Source of the DNA: Vitrella brassicaformis
Taxonomy: Eukaryota > Sar > Vitrellaceae
Direction of reading: 5' to 3'
Assembly: GCA_001179505.1 (NCBI GenBank)
Contig: CDMY01000292.1
Coordinates: forward strand, 93,941-127,640
Length of the DNA: 33,700 bases
A model generated the notes under the pieces. The model made no database searches and had not been told where the DNA came from. It saw only the letters and a list, made by a program, of their open reading frames with translations. Shown here in pieces: positions 1 to 10,690 of the stretch (positions within the stretch are counted from its first letter, which is position 1; each line of letters starts with the position of its first letter). Position numbers and translations under genes: made by a program.

Positions 1-46
1 CCCTCTCTCTCTCTCTCTCTCTCCGTCCGTGTGTGTCCTTCGACAG

Positions 47-298
47 GTATCAGCATCGACTGAAACAGGTCCGCTCGGCGCACAGGAGAGATCGCTGACG
101 GGATTACCACATGTGCATGCATCTCTGCCGTGTGGCTGTGTGTCTGTCTGTCTATCTGTCTGTGTGATCTGGTGGTCGTGTCAGCACATCGTCGACATAG
201 TAGGCAGAGAGGACGCCCAGAAGGTCCATCTGCAGATAGCCGACGACGGCAGCGGCAAGGGCGCGGCCGTCATGGTGGCCGCAGACCAGCAGGCGTGA
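47..298 (+). CDS. Hexokinase, C-terminal end (partial, last two exons)
   Basis: This is the 3' end of a gene that begins before the window. The last exon (185-298) encodes 37 residues and a TGA stop. It contains the segment ADDGSGKGAA, which matches the conserved adenosine-binding glycine motif at the C-terminus of hexokinases (DGSGKGAA). A short exon at 47-68, after a CTCT tract and an acag acceptor, reads YQHRLKQ. It joins in phase to HIVDIVGRE, giving the usual hexokinase pattern of a helix before the DGSGKGAA strand. The intron between them is 69-184; its donor gtccgc is weak, so the small exon is less certain than the last one. Hexokinases phosphorylate glucose with ATP in the first step of glycolysis. 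The remaining catalytic domain lies outside the window. Confidence 0.8.
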   Translation, partial: VSASTETGPLGAQERSLTGLPHVHASLPCGCVSVCLSVCVIWWSCQHIVDIVGREDAQKVHLQIADDGSGKGAAVMVAADQQA

Positions 299-726
299 CA
301 TATATATGCTCATGTCTGTGTGCGGGGACGGGCAGATCTGTCTGCTGCTGGTGGGTGGGTTAGTAAATGAGTGTGATGGGGCGCTTCAGTACTTAGGAGC
401 TCGGTGTGTGTGGTGGGCCGGTGCTACAGCAATTAGCTTTAATTTAGGGTGTGTCTTTTGCTCTGTGGCGATTAGTATGGCTGCAGCCAATTCGTTGATC
501 GAGCGTTTGTCCGTCGTGCGTATTGAATTTTGTCTGTTGGGACTGCCAGACTGAGATGCATGATCTCTAGCACCAGAAAGACAGAGAGACAGAGGTTGCC
601 GAGCGTATTGGACACGACAAAGCCAAATAGCCAGCAAAGGCCAAAAGCCAAATAGCCGGCAAGGAAAGCCAAAATCGCTCGAACAACACACACAAGAAAT
701 GTCCTCCTGGTCTTCACGAGCTGTCT
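299..726. other. Spacer between convergent genes
   Basis: This spacer lies between the 3' ends of the hexokinase gene on + and the 727-1691 gene on -. It holds short imperfect direct repeats around 620-672 (variants of agccaaatagcc, about 30 bp apart) but no reading frame with convincing codon use. Both 3' untranslated regions and poly(A) sites are expected here. I could not pinpoint a poly(A) signal. Confidence 0.5.
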
Positions 727-1691
727 TCACCCACCCCACACATATGCCAGTGTGACGGGCTCGCCCGTGTCACCGTCCACCTGGCAGAGGATCTCGCAGC
801 CATCTTCAGGGGCGGGCAGTGTGCTTGACGAAGATGCTGCGGTGGATGCAGTCTGCACGAACAGACAGGAGAGAATCATGTGTGTGTGTTCTTCCTTCCT
901 CATGATTTGTACAGGTGAGCTTGCCGAATGTGTGGATGTCGACATGGCCTTGTCGTCCGGGTCCTCATCGGCTAAGAACCCGGGCCAGGTGTAGTCCAGA
1001 GGGACGTCTTGGCCCTCCTCTCCATCCACTTGGGTCATGAGCTGGGGCTCCCCACCGTCTCTCGCGTCCACCAGCAGATCGGCCACCTCCTGTGCACACA
1101 CACATGAGTGTGGTGTCTGCGTGAAGGCCTCCGAGCTCAAGAGGCACCCACCCCACCTGCACGACTCGTTTGAGCTTCTCGTGCAAGGCCCGCTCCTCCT
1201 GGTCGCAGAACTGAACAGACAGACACAAGACACACGCACCAATGTGATGCAGGTGGGTGCGGAGATCGCCGGGTTGTGTGTGCTTTGCAGCCTCACGAAG
1301 CCGAGGGCTTCGATCTGTTTCTGAGCGCACACAGACACACGGACGCAGAGCAGAGAGCAGGGACAGAGAGAGAGAGATGATTGACCCGTGTGTGAATGGT
1401 GTGAACCATCCACCAACCGTCAGTTGGATGGCTTGGTCGGTCAGCACGCGGCAACGGGGGAGGTCGGTCACGGTCTCGGTGCCAGACAGCCGCATCTGCA
1501 TCACACGCAAGCCCCAGACTTCTCACACCCCAGCAGTCACCCCCACTCACCATCATGAAGCCCTTGTTGACGACCTTGTCCAGGAGCTGTAGGCGCCGCT
1601 CCAGAGCTCTGCGGGCCTTCTCCCGTCGCCAGATGAAGGCCCCACAGAACGAGGCGGCGCAGAAGATGGCGCTCAGCTCGAGGACCACCAT
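727..1691 (-). CDS. Small membrane-anchored coiled-coil protein, family not recognised
   Basis: I do not recognise this family. The chosen start at 1691 opens with MVVLELSAIFCAASFCGAFIW, a hydrophobic N-terminal anchor (about residues 3-21). A basic helix follows (RREKARRALERRLQLLDK). Exon 1 ends at a clean gtgagtg donor. The next exon, starting MRLSGTETVTDLP, and a short exon KQIEALGF (donor gtgagg) lead into FCDQEERALHEKLKRVVQ and EVADLLVDARDGG, so the middle is a likely coiled coil. The C-terminal part is acidic and Ser/Thr-rich. It carries two similar segments, QLMTQVDGEEGQDVPLDYTW and EILCQVDGDTGEPVTLAYVW, on separate exons. The stop lies at 727-729. The model gives about 195 residues in roughly six exons. 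The anchor suggests a single-pass membrane protein with a cytosolic coil; the function is unknown. Confidence 0.6.
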
Positions 1692-2176
1692 GATGGTTGA
1701 TTGGGAGGAGAAGGGGGATGGACGGGTAGGGCTGTCGAGGGACCTTGGGGGGAGACGGGGCGACAAAGATGCACGGAGCGATAGATGGCGAGAGGGGACC
1801 GAAGAGAAGATCTGCGCCGCGACAGAACGTCGGACGTTATTGTCAACGGCCAATCGTTGGTAGCAATGTCACTGTGCGGGGAATATCATCGAAAAGCTGC
1901 GGTGTGCTGTCCTTCATGATGAGTGAGTGGGACAGGCGGATGTGCCCTGCCTGGAAGTTGGATGAGTGTACAGGACGCACACATAAGATGACCACCGAAA
2001 AAGGGTCTCTGTGTCTGTCCGTCAGCTGAATAAAGGGCGTACAATCAACTACCTCGAGCTCGACACATCCACAGCACACAAAGCCAGTGTGTCTGTCTGT
2101 CTGTCTCCCAGATATATATCTCTCTCTACAGTACACACACATCCGCTCATCGCCCCTCCCCCACGCACACGCGCCA
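1692..2176. other. Spacer upstream of the 727-1691 gene
   Basis: This lies between the start of the 727-1691 gene and the stop of the GOST-like gene, both on -. It probably contains the promoter and 5' leader of the former and the 3' untranslated region of the latter. TCTG repeats sit at 2090-2107 and an alternating purine-pyrimidine stretch (atatatat) at 2110-2120. I see no further gene. Confidence 0.4.
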
Positions 2177-2941
2177 TCACACGGGCGTGATGATGTCGGT
2201 GCTCTGGGGGTTTCTTGATTGTGACGCCGGCAGTGCGGCGGCCGCCGGCGCGTTGTTGCTGCTCGGTTGTGATGGTGCGGGAGGGGGGAGGGGGGCGTCG
2301 GCATCGTCCTCGGGCTCCTCCTCCTCGTCCTGATGACGACACACACACGCAATGAGTCCAGCCCACGGTATGTGGTCGCCGTGACTGACTGACCTCTTCC
2401 TCGTCTCCCTCTGAGGATTCTGTTGTGAGCAGATCCTGAACACGACACGCCACATCCATGTGTGTGTGTGTCGGTGGACGGCCAGCTGTGACGTGACTGT
2501 CTGCCCAGCCTACCTTGAAGACCCGCATCGGCTCGAACGGCCTGTAGGCCCAGATGATCTGACCGATGACATGACCGACATGGCCATCAACACACACACA
2601 CACACACGAGACACATGACGCAGTCACGGATGGATGGATGGATGACCTGCTCTCTCTCACCGTGGCGTAGATGCCGAATTCGACAAGGTTTTGCATCAAG
2701 AGGTACAGCCAGTCGTCCCACCCGTTGGCATCTAACACGGACAGCTGCACACACCACACCACACCCCATCCCACCCAAACGCAGAACGTTGAGATAGATG
2801 CCCAGCCCAGCCTTGCTCCCCTCCCTCCCCTCTCTGTGTGTGAGTGAGTGCCGACTTTGAAGAACAGGAGGAAGGTCGGCTTCATGATGTAGATCACAAA
2901 CACCCACCGATATAACCTGCAGAATGAGGTGCGAAGAGGGG

Positions 2942-2973
<32 letters not shown>

Positions 2974-4836
2974 ATGGGCACCTGTATGCGTCAAACTTCT
3001 GGTACAGCTCTGCGGTACTCAGCGAGACGGCAGACTCGGTGATCGACCCCTGATGCGCACCACCACATACACAGACAGACAGACACACATCGGGCCTGCC
3101 TTCTCCACATCTGCAGTGTGTCTGTCTTTCCTCCTCACATTAAGCATGGCGATGTTGAAGTTGATGGCGACGATGATGCACAGGTAAGCCAATGCATGCA
3201 GGATGTAGCGCGACAGCTGACGAAAGATAGAGACCCACCATAGGCAGACAGACAGACAGACAGAGTGCACCGACCACACCCACCTCATAGCCGCTGCAAG
3301 TTGGCCCCTGGCAGGTCACTTGGAAGAGCCCCAGGTAAAAGGATATCACACAGATCCCAGCCGAGAAGCGGACCTCGGTCATGCTCAGATTCGAACGAAG
3401 AATCTTCCAACCTGCCCACCCACCACAGCCCGACACACAGATAGATACACACACACGCATATCATCAACGAGCGCCAGCCGTCCTACCGAGCGCCACAAG
3501 CAGGTACATCATCAGAGAAATGATGTCCTGCATCTTGCCAACGATGCGCGGAATCTTCCTGCAACAAATCAAACCCAGCCACAACACACACACACACACA
3601 CACACACATACACATACACACACTCATCGACACCGCACATGCCATCCATGTGCCTCCCTCCCCGCCCTTCGCACCCACCCACCTCTGAAACCGTTCGAGC
3701 GACCCCTTAGAAGAGAAGAGCACGAAGTTTTGCCAGTAGAAGACGAGATAAAGGCTCTTGGACAGCAAAGTGGCCAGCATGATCCAGTGGATGGCCGTCT
3801 TCCGCCGCCGCCAGCCCGTCACCAACAGCAGGAACAGCAGCGCCGTGCTGATCAACCGACCAAGGCACACAGAGGGAGGGAGGGAGGGAGAGAAGATGTC
3901 GGCATTCCATCAAGCTGAGTGTTCACACCGGGCTAACTGACTGACCTGATGAGATAGACCCAGATCATGGTGAGGAGCACGGGCATCATGGGTATCTGGT
4001 CGAAGCTGAGGTGCTGCTCGTCGTCCTTGCCGGGGTTGACCAGCCGGATCTTCCCCGTGAAGCGAAGGTCCTGCTCGTCGCCGTTGACGATGATCAAGGT
4101 GTAGCGGTCCAGCCATTCGACCGTCTTCGTCATCGATATCTTGGACATCAGCGGCTGACGCTGAGGGATGAAAGATGAGATGGACAGCCAGACAAGTGTT
4201 TGTATGGCGTGTTGGGCGGCTTGGTGGCCCTCTCACTCCACTCACCCAGTAGGCCATGAAGTTGGTGTTGACAACCCGTGCCTCTGGCGACGTGAACGAC
4301 GGCAACACGTGGGGCGTCGAGCTGCGAAAGCGACTCTGACCACAGCACGCAGCACAGCACAGCACAGCACAGCACAGTCGTCCCTGTGATTTATCTGTCT
4401 GTCTGCCTGCCGGACCGACCAGTTGTTCCGACGTGAGAATCATGAAGAAGGTGTTGTTGATATCCGTGGGCTGGTGCAGCTCCAGCTCCACCGTCATGAC
4501 GCCGCCCGCCGCTATGCCGAAACTCTCAGCTGCCGGAATTCTGATGTCCTCCTGTGAATGAATCACGCCCACAGACACACAGACACTCACATGACTAACA
4601 AACAGACAGACACGTGCTCTCTTTGTTTGTGTGCATTCGGTGTGAGCCAACTGACTGACCATGGTCATCCGCGGCACTTGGACCAGCGGGATGTAGGCGT
4701 CACTGGTCGTCTGCGGCGTGTCGAAGTCCTTGGTGATGGCCTCGCACCGCAGCGGAACACACAGGGCGAGCAGAGCCACACACGCAGACAGACGCATCCA
4801 CCTCCGAATTCGCCGTCTTGGTGGATCCGTCGTCAT
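2177..4836 (-). CDS. Seven-transmembrane GOST / Lung-7TM family protein (GPR107/108 or GPR180-like)
   Basis: The start at 4836 gives a basic n-region and a hydrophobic core (RLSACVALLALCVPLRCEA), a good signal peptide; an in-frame ATG at 4884 would lengthen the n-region. About 200 lumenal residues follow, ending in LRFTGKIRLVNPGKDDEQHL, much like the strand before the membrane domain in GOST proteins. Seven hydrophobic segments then appear on successive exons: MMPVLLTMIWVYLI; TALLFLLLVTGW; the KTAIHWIMLATLLSKSLYLVF segment region; IISLMMYLLVALGWKI; SAGICVISFYLGLFQVTC; YILHALAYLCIIVAINF; and WVFVIYIMKPTFLLFF, followed by a last helix before IIWAYRPFEP. The HW-x(8)-KSLYLVF and GW-x-ILRSNLS patterns fit Lung-7TM/GpcrRhopsn4 domains. 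The cytosolic tail is acidic (EEEEPEDD) then Pro/Ala-rich. Known family members act in Golgi and endosome trafficking. I count about 13 exons. Family placement is by motif memory, not by search. Confidence 0.75.
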
Positions 4837-4946
4837 GATAGATTCAGATCTGCGCAGATGTCGGAAAGCCTCTCCTCCATCCATCTGTCCTCCCTTGTGA
4901 GCTAAGCTCGCAGGTGGAGATAGATCGGTCGAAGGAAAGCGATTGA
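4837..4946. promoter_or_regulatory. Short divergent intergenic region (candidate bidirectional promoter)
   Basis: Only 110 bp separate the chosen ATG of the GOST-like gene on - from the ATG of the GNAT gene on +. Any core promoters must be shared or lie inside the leaders. I see no TATA box. The call rests on gene geometry alone. Confidence 0.35.
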
Positions 4947-6273
4947 ATGCTCTCTGCGCTTATCATCCTCTGCTTGACGTCCGTGACATATCTGAGCAGC
5001 GCCTTCGCGTTTCCCGTCAGATCTGCACAGATGCCTTTCAGACCCAGTGGCACGTCCATGCCCAGCTCATCGGTCTCCATCCGCCTAGGGGTGGAGGAAG
5101 ACATTCCCAAGGCAGCGTCCATCTGCTGTGATGCATTCAACACCCTCTGCGCCAGTGTGGCCCTGCCGCCCGAGTTCAACTCACCCGCAGACATCGAGCA
5201 TTTTTTTCATTCACTCATGAAGAGCGACAGCAAGGCGTTCTTCGTGGCGGTGGATGACGAAAGCGGCGAGCTGGTTGGCGGCAACGGGGTGGAGCATGTG
5301 GATGAGTCTGTGGCCAGCATCGGGTGGGTGAGGGAGAAGGGAGAAGCGATGGCTTGGTGCCACGTCTGTGGGCTGTGTGTGTGCAGGCCTGTCTTTGTGC
5401 TTCCTGGGCTGCAGAAGAATGGCGTCGGTCGGGCACTCATGGAGACCGTCATCGACTGGGCCAACAGCAGAGGTGGGTCAGGGTGCGGGTGAGGGTGAGG
5501 GTGAGGCAGATCAGAAGCAGAAACGACCACCATTGCATTAATGCAATACAGGCGCGCCTTCGATCCGGCTGCAGCAGCTGGCCTCCAACGTGCAAAGCTT
5601 CTCCCTCTACACACGCATGGGCTTCATCTGCCGCAAGCAGTGCCTCCATCTCCGGGGGTGGTGCCTGTCGTCTTCTGCACCGTCGCCATCCGCCCTATCC
5701 CCCGCATACACGCTGCGGCAGGCCACGGGCGACGACGCAGGAGAGGCGGCCGAACTGTACCACCGGGTGACTGGCGAGAGGCGGGACAACCAGATAAGGG
5801 AGGCCTTCGAGCACCAGATGGAGGGCCACCCCGCTAAGGCCTACGTGCTGACCGACAAAGGATCCGGCAAAATGGGTATATCCGTACGTGTCGACTGATG
5901 GAATGAGCGCATACCTCTCTCTGTTCTTCTCTCTCTCTGCTTGCTTTGCTTTGACTCAGTTGCCTACACTGGCCAGCTGTATTTCTTCACCCACTCGTGT
6001 GCGCTGACCGAGGATCACTTCGTCGAGCTGGTGACGCGCGTGTGCGACGAGTGGGCCAAGGAGATGCCGCCACGCGAGAACGACCACCTGATCCCGCCCA
6101 CTGCCGGCCCGCCGTCCTTTTTGCTGCCCGTCGACTACCCCAAGCTGGCGAGAACCCTCCTGGACAGGGGCATGCGGACGGTCTCGCTGACGAATCTGAT
6201 GAGTATCGGGGAGTGGAGAGATGGCGATCTTGCGGCGTACAATGGCGTGTACGTGCCGAGTGTCGGCTATTGA
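4947..6273 (+). CDS. Double GNAT-fold N-acetyltransferase with an N-terminal targeting leader
   Basis: Four exons (4947-5323, 5387-5472, 5552-5875, 5960-6273) join in phase to give 366 residues. The N-terminus is a signal peptide (MLSALIILCLTSVTYLSSAF). A Ser/Pro/Arg-rich stretch without acidic residues follows, and the enzyme begins near SIRLGVEEDIPKAASI. The first GNAT repeat has the acetyl-CoA pyrophosphate loop LPGLQKNGVGRALME (Q-x-x-G-x-G, motif A) and then NVQSFSLYTRMGFICRK, the motif B signature N-x(3)-F-x-LYT-x-x-GF. A second, more divergent GNAT-like half starts near YTLRQATGDDAGEAAELYHR and runs to the C-terminus, with AYTGQLYFFTHSC and a closing NLMSIGEW. This half lacks a clear Q-x-x-G-x-G loop. 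The family transfers acetyl from acetyl-CoA to amines; the substrate is unknown. The leader suggests entry into the secretory system, possibly onward to a complex plastid. Confidence 0.8.
5532..5547. repeat. 16-bp perfect palindrome at a 3' splice site
   Basis: The sequence attgcattaatgcaat is its own reverse complement. It lies in intron 2 of the GNAT gene and ends four bases before the cag acceptor at 5551. It replaces the pyrimidine tract usually found there. Confidence 0.9.
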
Positions 6274-6892
6274 GTGTTGTTTTTGGTGCTGCATGCCTTC
6301 CGTCCTCGATTTTGAGCACGTGTGTGAATGTGCGAGTGTGTGTCAAAGCCAGACACACAGTAGTTCCCCTTGTTAGCATCTCTTGAGCGTCATGATGCCC
6401 TTCTGACTGCCCGGTTGCTGCTGAGACGCGGCACTCAGGCATTTCACGTGGGGATCGTCACGTGCAAGAGACGCCGACGACAGGGACCAGAGGCTAAGCC
6501 TATGCTCTGTGTGTGTGTGTCATTGCGTGTGGTGAAAATACCCATATATGAATCACCCTTAAAATACCACGCAAATGTCTGTCTGATGCGATTAGGGCTG
6601 AGTGTCCGTACGTACCGACATCCGATCCATTGAATGAGTCAGTCGTGCCACATGACCATCCCTGTGTGTGTATATATTCGCATATATATCAACACGCCAC
6701 CAAAACTGGTCGGTCCGTCATTCACGCACCACCCACGCACTCACTGTCAGTCAACAAACACGCAGACAGACACAGCACCGACACGACCACGACAGCACCC
6801 GTTAGTTGACCACCGACGCACCCCTCATTGACCCCATCTGCTGCTGCTGACCACCCCCTCCAGCAGCAGCAGCAGCAGCAGAGTTGGCGGCA
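6274..6892. other. Spacer between convergent genes (GNAT and kinesin)
   Basis: This is the 3' flank of both neighbours. It includes alternating purine-pyrimidine stretches (tgtgtgtatatattcgcatatatat near 6663-6690) and a (CAG)n run at 6862-6881 just beyond the kinesin stop. The CAG run could be read as polyglutamine, but its frame on + has no other coding features. I see no gene. Confidence 0.45.
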
Positions 6893-9800
6893 TCAGCATC
6901 TGGTGCTATCACGTCTCCCCCGTTTGGGGGGTTGTCGGTGTAGTTTGGATGGGCGTCGGGGGATCAAGCCGACGATAGGAATGATATCTCGCTGCACGAG
7001 TGAGAGAGAGAATGGGTGGGTGTGGCTGCATATGTGTGTATTCCGTCTCCCCCTAGCTACCGACCTGTCGTTGGACACTGACCGCACCGACTCGCGCCTC
7101 GACGGCCTCTCCTTAACGCACAGTGGGGCCGCCTCATTAGTAGTATCTGACAGCCCCCCAACACCAGCTTTGGAACACGCCAGTGTCTGAGGAATGACAC
7201 ACAAGCTTGTCAGACCTGAGTAGTCGTCATGTCTCCCTCCCTCTCTCTCACTCACCGGCAGTCGTGTGTCGTCTTCTGTTCCGATGCCCTCTACTCTCTG
7301 CCTGACGGCCTCTGTGAGCGCTTCGCGGCTGCTCTCCCCTTCAACGCCATCAAATGAGGACGGGGAAACAGCTACCGGCGCAGCATATGGGGGAGGGGCT
7401 GCATCAGGGGAATGGTCGTCCCTGCCCTCCCTGGGAGTGGCCATCTCGCTTCCCACGGTCTTGCCCAGATCCACCAGCTCGCACACAGACGGCACGCCCC
7501 CAACCACCGCCTCGTCCCCCCCACCAGCACCATCCTCCTCCTGCTGCTCCTGTGGCTGCTCGTGGAGCTTGAAGGGCACCATGTCGAGCGCACTGCCGCC
7601 GAGGGGCCGCCTCTTAACGGTGGCGATGAAGGACTGTGATTTGGACGAAGCGAGGGAGCGGGCGCATGGTGAGGATGAGGGGGTGGTTGGGGGCTGGGAG
7701 GTGGGCAGCAGGTGGGTCGCCTGGTCGTGCAGAGACTGCATCGCGTCACTGCGTGCACATGGAGAGAAGGCCAATGGGATGCCGCTGTGGCTGTCTCTTT
7801 TGTCTCTGCTACCGCTCAGTGCTCGGTCACCTGATGGTCCTGAGCTGGTGTTCCATCTGCAGCTTGAGGTCTCTTATGGCAGACAGGGAGAACCGCTGCA
7901 GATCCGCAGACATCTCAATCCGCTCCTGCAAACGACAAACATCATGTGACTGGCGCCGACGTGCGGCTGGTTGATCAATTCGTGCACCCTGTCGATCTGT
8001 CTGCGTATTTCCTCGAGCGACTCGTCGAACGATATGACGTTGTCCCTCACACGCCTGCCCAGCCCCATCCCCACCCCCGCCCCCACGCCGCACCCCAGCA
8101 TCCCCACAGTGGACTGAAGCTGCAAAGGCACACGCACACACAAACAGACCACCATCCCGCACGAGCTCGTGCATCAATCGCCCCCTCCCCGCCCACCGAC
8201 CCACCTGTCGGAGCACTGCCGTCCGTGTGTGCAGCTCCTCCTCAAAAATCTGCGCCCTTCTGCGCCAGAAGTCCAACTGCGCCTGCACGTCATGCGGGCC
8301 TCCGGACACGCCCACACCAGCCCCATCGGCTGTGGACGGGGTGGGCGTGGGTGTGGCCGTGCGGGACTCGCCCACCTCCACGCCCTCGTTGTCACTTGCT
8401 GCTGCATACACCCATGAAAGGACGGATACACACCACATGCATCTGACACAGAGAGACTCACTACGGTGCTCACTCGGCGTGAGTCTTCGCTCGCGAGGCC
8501 TCCTTTCCTGCGGTGGCGGCTGTGGGCCGTCCAGAGAGTGAGGAGGGGGCGGTGGGGGGACCATGGGGTGCTGGCAGAGTGATGACGGCGGTGGAATGGT
8601 CAAGAGAGGGGAAGAGCCTGGGTGTCTGGAGGGGGCTTGGGAGGGAGGCCCGCTCAGCTGCGATCGGAGGGTGGCATTCTCGTCCTCCAACACCTGAGAG
8701 CAGAATTGACGCATGAACGGCTTTTCTTCCGTCTGTGTGTCATTGAGCGGTCCGGATTTACCCTTTGGCCGTGCTCCTTTTCCTCGATGAGTCTTTTGAG
8801 CCGCTCTTCCCTCTTTTCGTACTTGTTCTGCACTGTCTGCAGGTACTTGACACTGCCCCGGTGCAGCCACTCGGCGCGGCTCTCCGCCTCCTCCACACGC
8901 CGCTGGTACTCCCTCAGCAAAGCATCCTTCGCCTCTTGCTGCTGCTCTTGCTGCTGCTGCTGATCGAGCGGCTCCTCTACTGCAGCAGCAGCAGCAGCAG
9001 CAGGGGCGCCGTTGCACGCCCTGCGGACGGCCTGAAATGTGTGAGAGACATATTATATCCACATCTGCCTGTGCAGTTGTGTGTGTAGTATCCGTCATCC
9101 TACCACTGGCCGTGCCCCCGGTGGCTGCGATGACGATCGCCGGCTCGGTGGCAGCATCGACAGGTCGGGAACAGCCTGCACAATGGACAGGTACACACGT
9201 GTCCACGAGTGCATGGGCGGGAGACCCACTCATGTGTGTACGTGTGTGTCTGGTCTCGGCTGGTAGGGGAATGGTCGCAGAGCTGCGGCTCTGTTGTTGG
9301 TGTTGAGGCGGATGAGGGTGCGATCGATATGGATGTACTGCTGCCGCCTCGTGTGCTGGATCAGCCGGGAGTCTGACGCCATAGCTAGAGTCGACAGGGA
9401 CGCCTAGACACACAGAGGGACAGTATGGGTGAGTGTGTGTGTGTGTGTGGGTGGGTGTGGGTGTGGGTGTGGGCGTGTGTACCCACCGCTCTCTGCTGCA
9501 GTCCGGCGTTGAGGCAGAAGACCATACACAGGCCGGTATCCTTCTGCAGAAAGTCATACAACACACGCGTAAGCACGCTCTGCCGTCGGTCGGACTCCTT
9601 CAAACTGCCCTCCTGTCCACACACAACGACACACGCCACCGTCTAATGGACGCACTCGCCGGTCTCTCCTTTGTCCCTGCCTGTCTGTCTGCCTGCCTGC
9701 CTGCATCTTTCTGAGGAGGCGGTTGAGCGATGAGAGTGAGTTGTTGAGGACACGAGCGCTCGACCGCCCCTCTGCTGTCGGGTTCTCGTACTCCTTCTCA

Positions 9801-10690
9801 CTGCCAGCCAGATCCACCAGCGTCAAACAACCCAACAACACCGACTTGTCCTGATGCATCAGAGACACACTCCCCACTCCTCAACTCCCTCCCTCCCTCC
9901 CTCCCCCCCTGCCAACCTGCAAGTATGTCTCGACGAACAGCTGGACTATAGCGTGCGATCTGCTGGACCGCACATTCAGGCTCGACAGCCCCACCTTGCG
10001 CTTCACACACGCGTCCTCGAGCATGTCGAGAGCGGCATACGGCGAGTTCACGCTCACCACCTGGTAAGGGAAGCGGCTGGTCTTGAGGTAGAATTCGCCG
10101 CGGGACACCTCCACCCCTTCGTCGTCGTGCACCGGGGGGATCAGGTCCGTCAGCGTGTCGCCATATATCTCAAAGCAACACAGACGAACGCGCCGCCTCC
10201 ACGTCTCTGCCTTCTGCTCCTCCTCGGCCTTCTTGTCGAAGAGCGACTGGATGAAGTACTGCAGGAGCCCCAGCTCGTTGTCCGTGCCGAAGATGGTGTG
10301 CGTCTTGCCGCTCCCCGTCTGCCCATAGGCCATGACGGTCTCCCTGTACCCGTGGAAGAGGCCAGCGATCTTGTCAGTGCAGTTGAGCTGATCAAACACC
10401 AACAGGTTGTCCTCCCACGGCCCGAAGACGCGGCTGAACCGATACTCCTGGATCAGCGTCCCTCGCTGGCAGAGCAGCGAGTCCTTGCACTCGCCGTCAG
10501 GCACCGTGATGCATGCGGACTGGTGGTCGTCATCATCCAGGGGCTTGACGCGCACGACGACGCTCTTCTCGCCGCCATTTGCAATGGGGACGTCGCTGGA
10601 TGGCCTGCTTCGAACTCTGCTGAGGGTTCGGGAAGTGCCGAGGTCGGTCCTGGGAGGCGGTAGTCGTTGGTTAAGAGGGCGGGCAAACAT
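6893..10690 (-). CDS. Kinesin-like motor protein, N-terminal motor with coiled-coil tail
   Basis: The first exon (9917-10690) encodes 258 residues from MFARPLNQRL. The motor core starts at KSVVVRVKPL (about residue 42). The P-loop GQTGSGKT is at 123-130, switch I NVRSSRSHAI near 239-248 and switch II LVDLAGSE at about 269-276 on the second exon. RVLNNSLSSLNRLLRKM and RRQSVLTRVLYDFL match the alpha-4/alpha-5 region. All nucleotide-binding motifs look intact, so an active microtubule ATPase is likely. The usual G-IIPR segment is replaced by ELGLLQYFIQSLF. After the neck (SLSTLAMASDSRLIQHTRR) come an alanine/glutamine run, a charged coiled coil (KYEKREERLKRLIEEKEHG), a proline-rich stretch, a further coil (ISFDESLEEIRRQIDRVHEL) and a basic end (RRPSKLHRQPPKRGRRDS). 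The donor after RKMQ is unclear (GC at 9700 or GT at 9655). The subfamily is not assigned. It lies head to head with the 10819 gene. Confidence 0.88.
8938..9003 (-). repeat. CTG/CAG-type repeats coding polyglutamine and polyalanine in the kinesin
   Basis: On the gene strand, GCTGCTGCTGCTGCTGCTGCAG reads as seven alanines. A CAGCAGCAGCAGCAAGAGCAGCAG run shortly after reads as glutamines with one Glu. Such repeats are prone to length change and lie between the neck and the first tail coil. Confidence 0.8.
9425..9479. repeat. TG/GGGTGT low-complexity run in a kinesin intron
   Basis: Alternating GTGTGTGT and GGGTGT units fill most of the intron before the GCGTCCCTGTCG exon. On the transcript strand this is the AC-rich 5' half of the intron, while its 3' end reads ctctgtgtgtctag. 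Confidence 0.8.

Noticed and set aside
386-739. Open frames on - with hydrophobic residues in the hexokinase 3' flank
   Set aside because: They rest on short direct repeats, have no splice context and overlap the expected 3' untranslated regions. Nothing supports translation.
6828-7190. Polyglutamine-starting open frame on +
   Set aside because: It is mostly the complement of the last kinesin exons. The CAG run lies just past the kinesin stop and gives no other coding signal.
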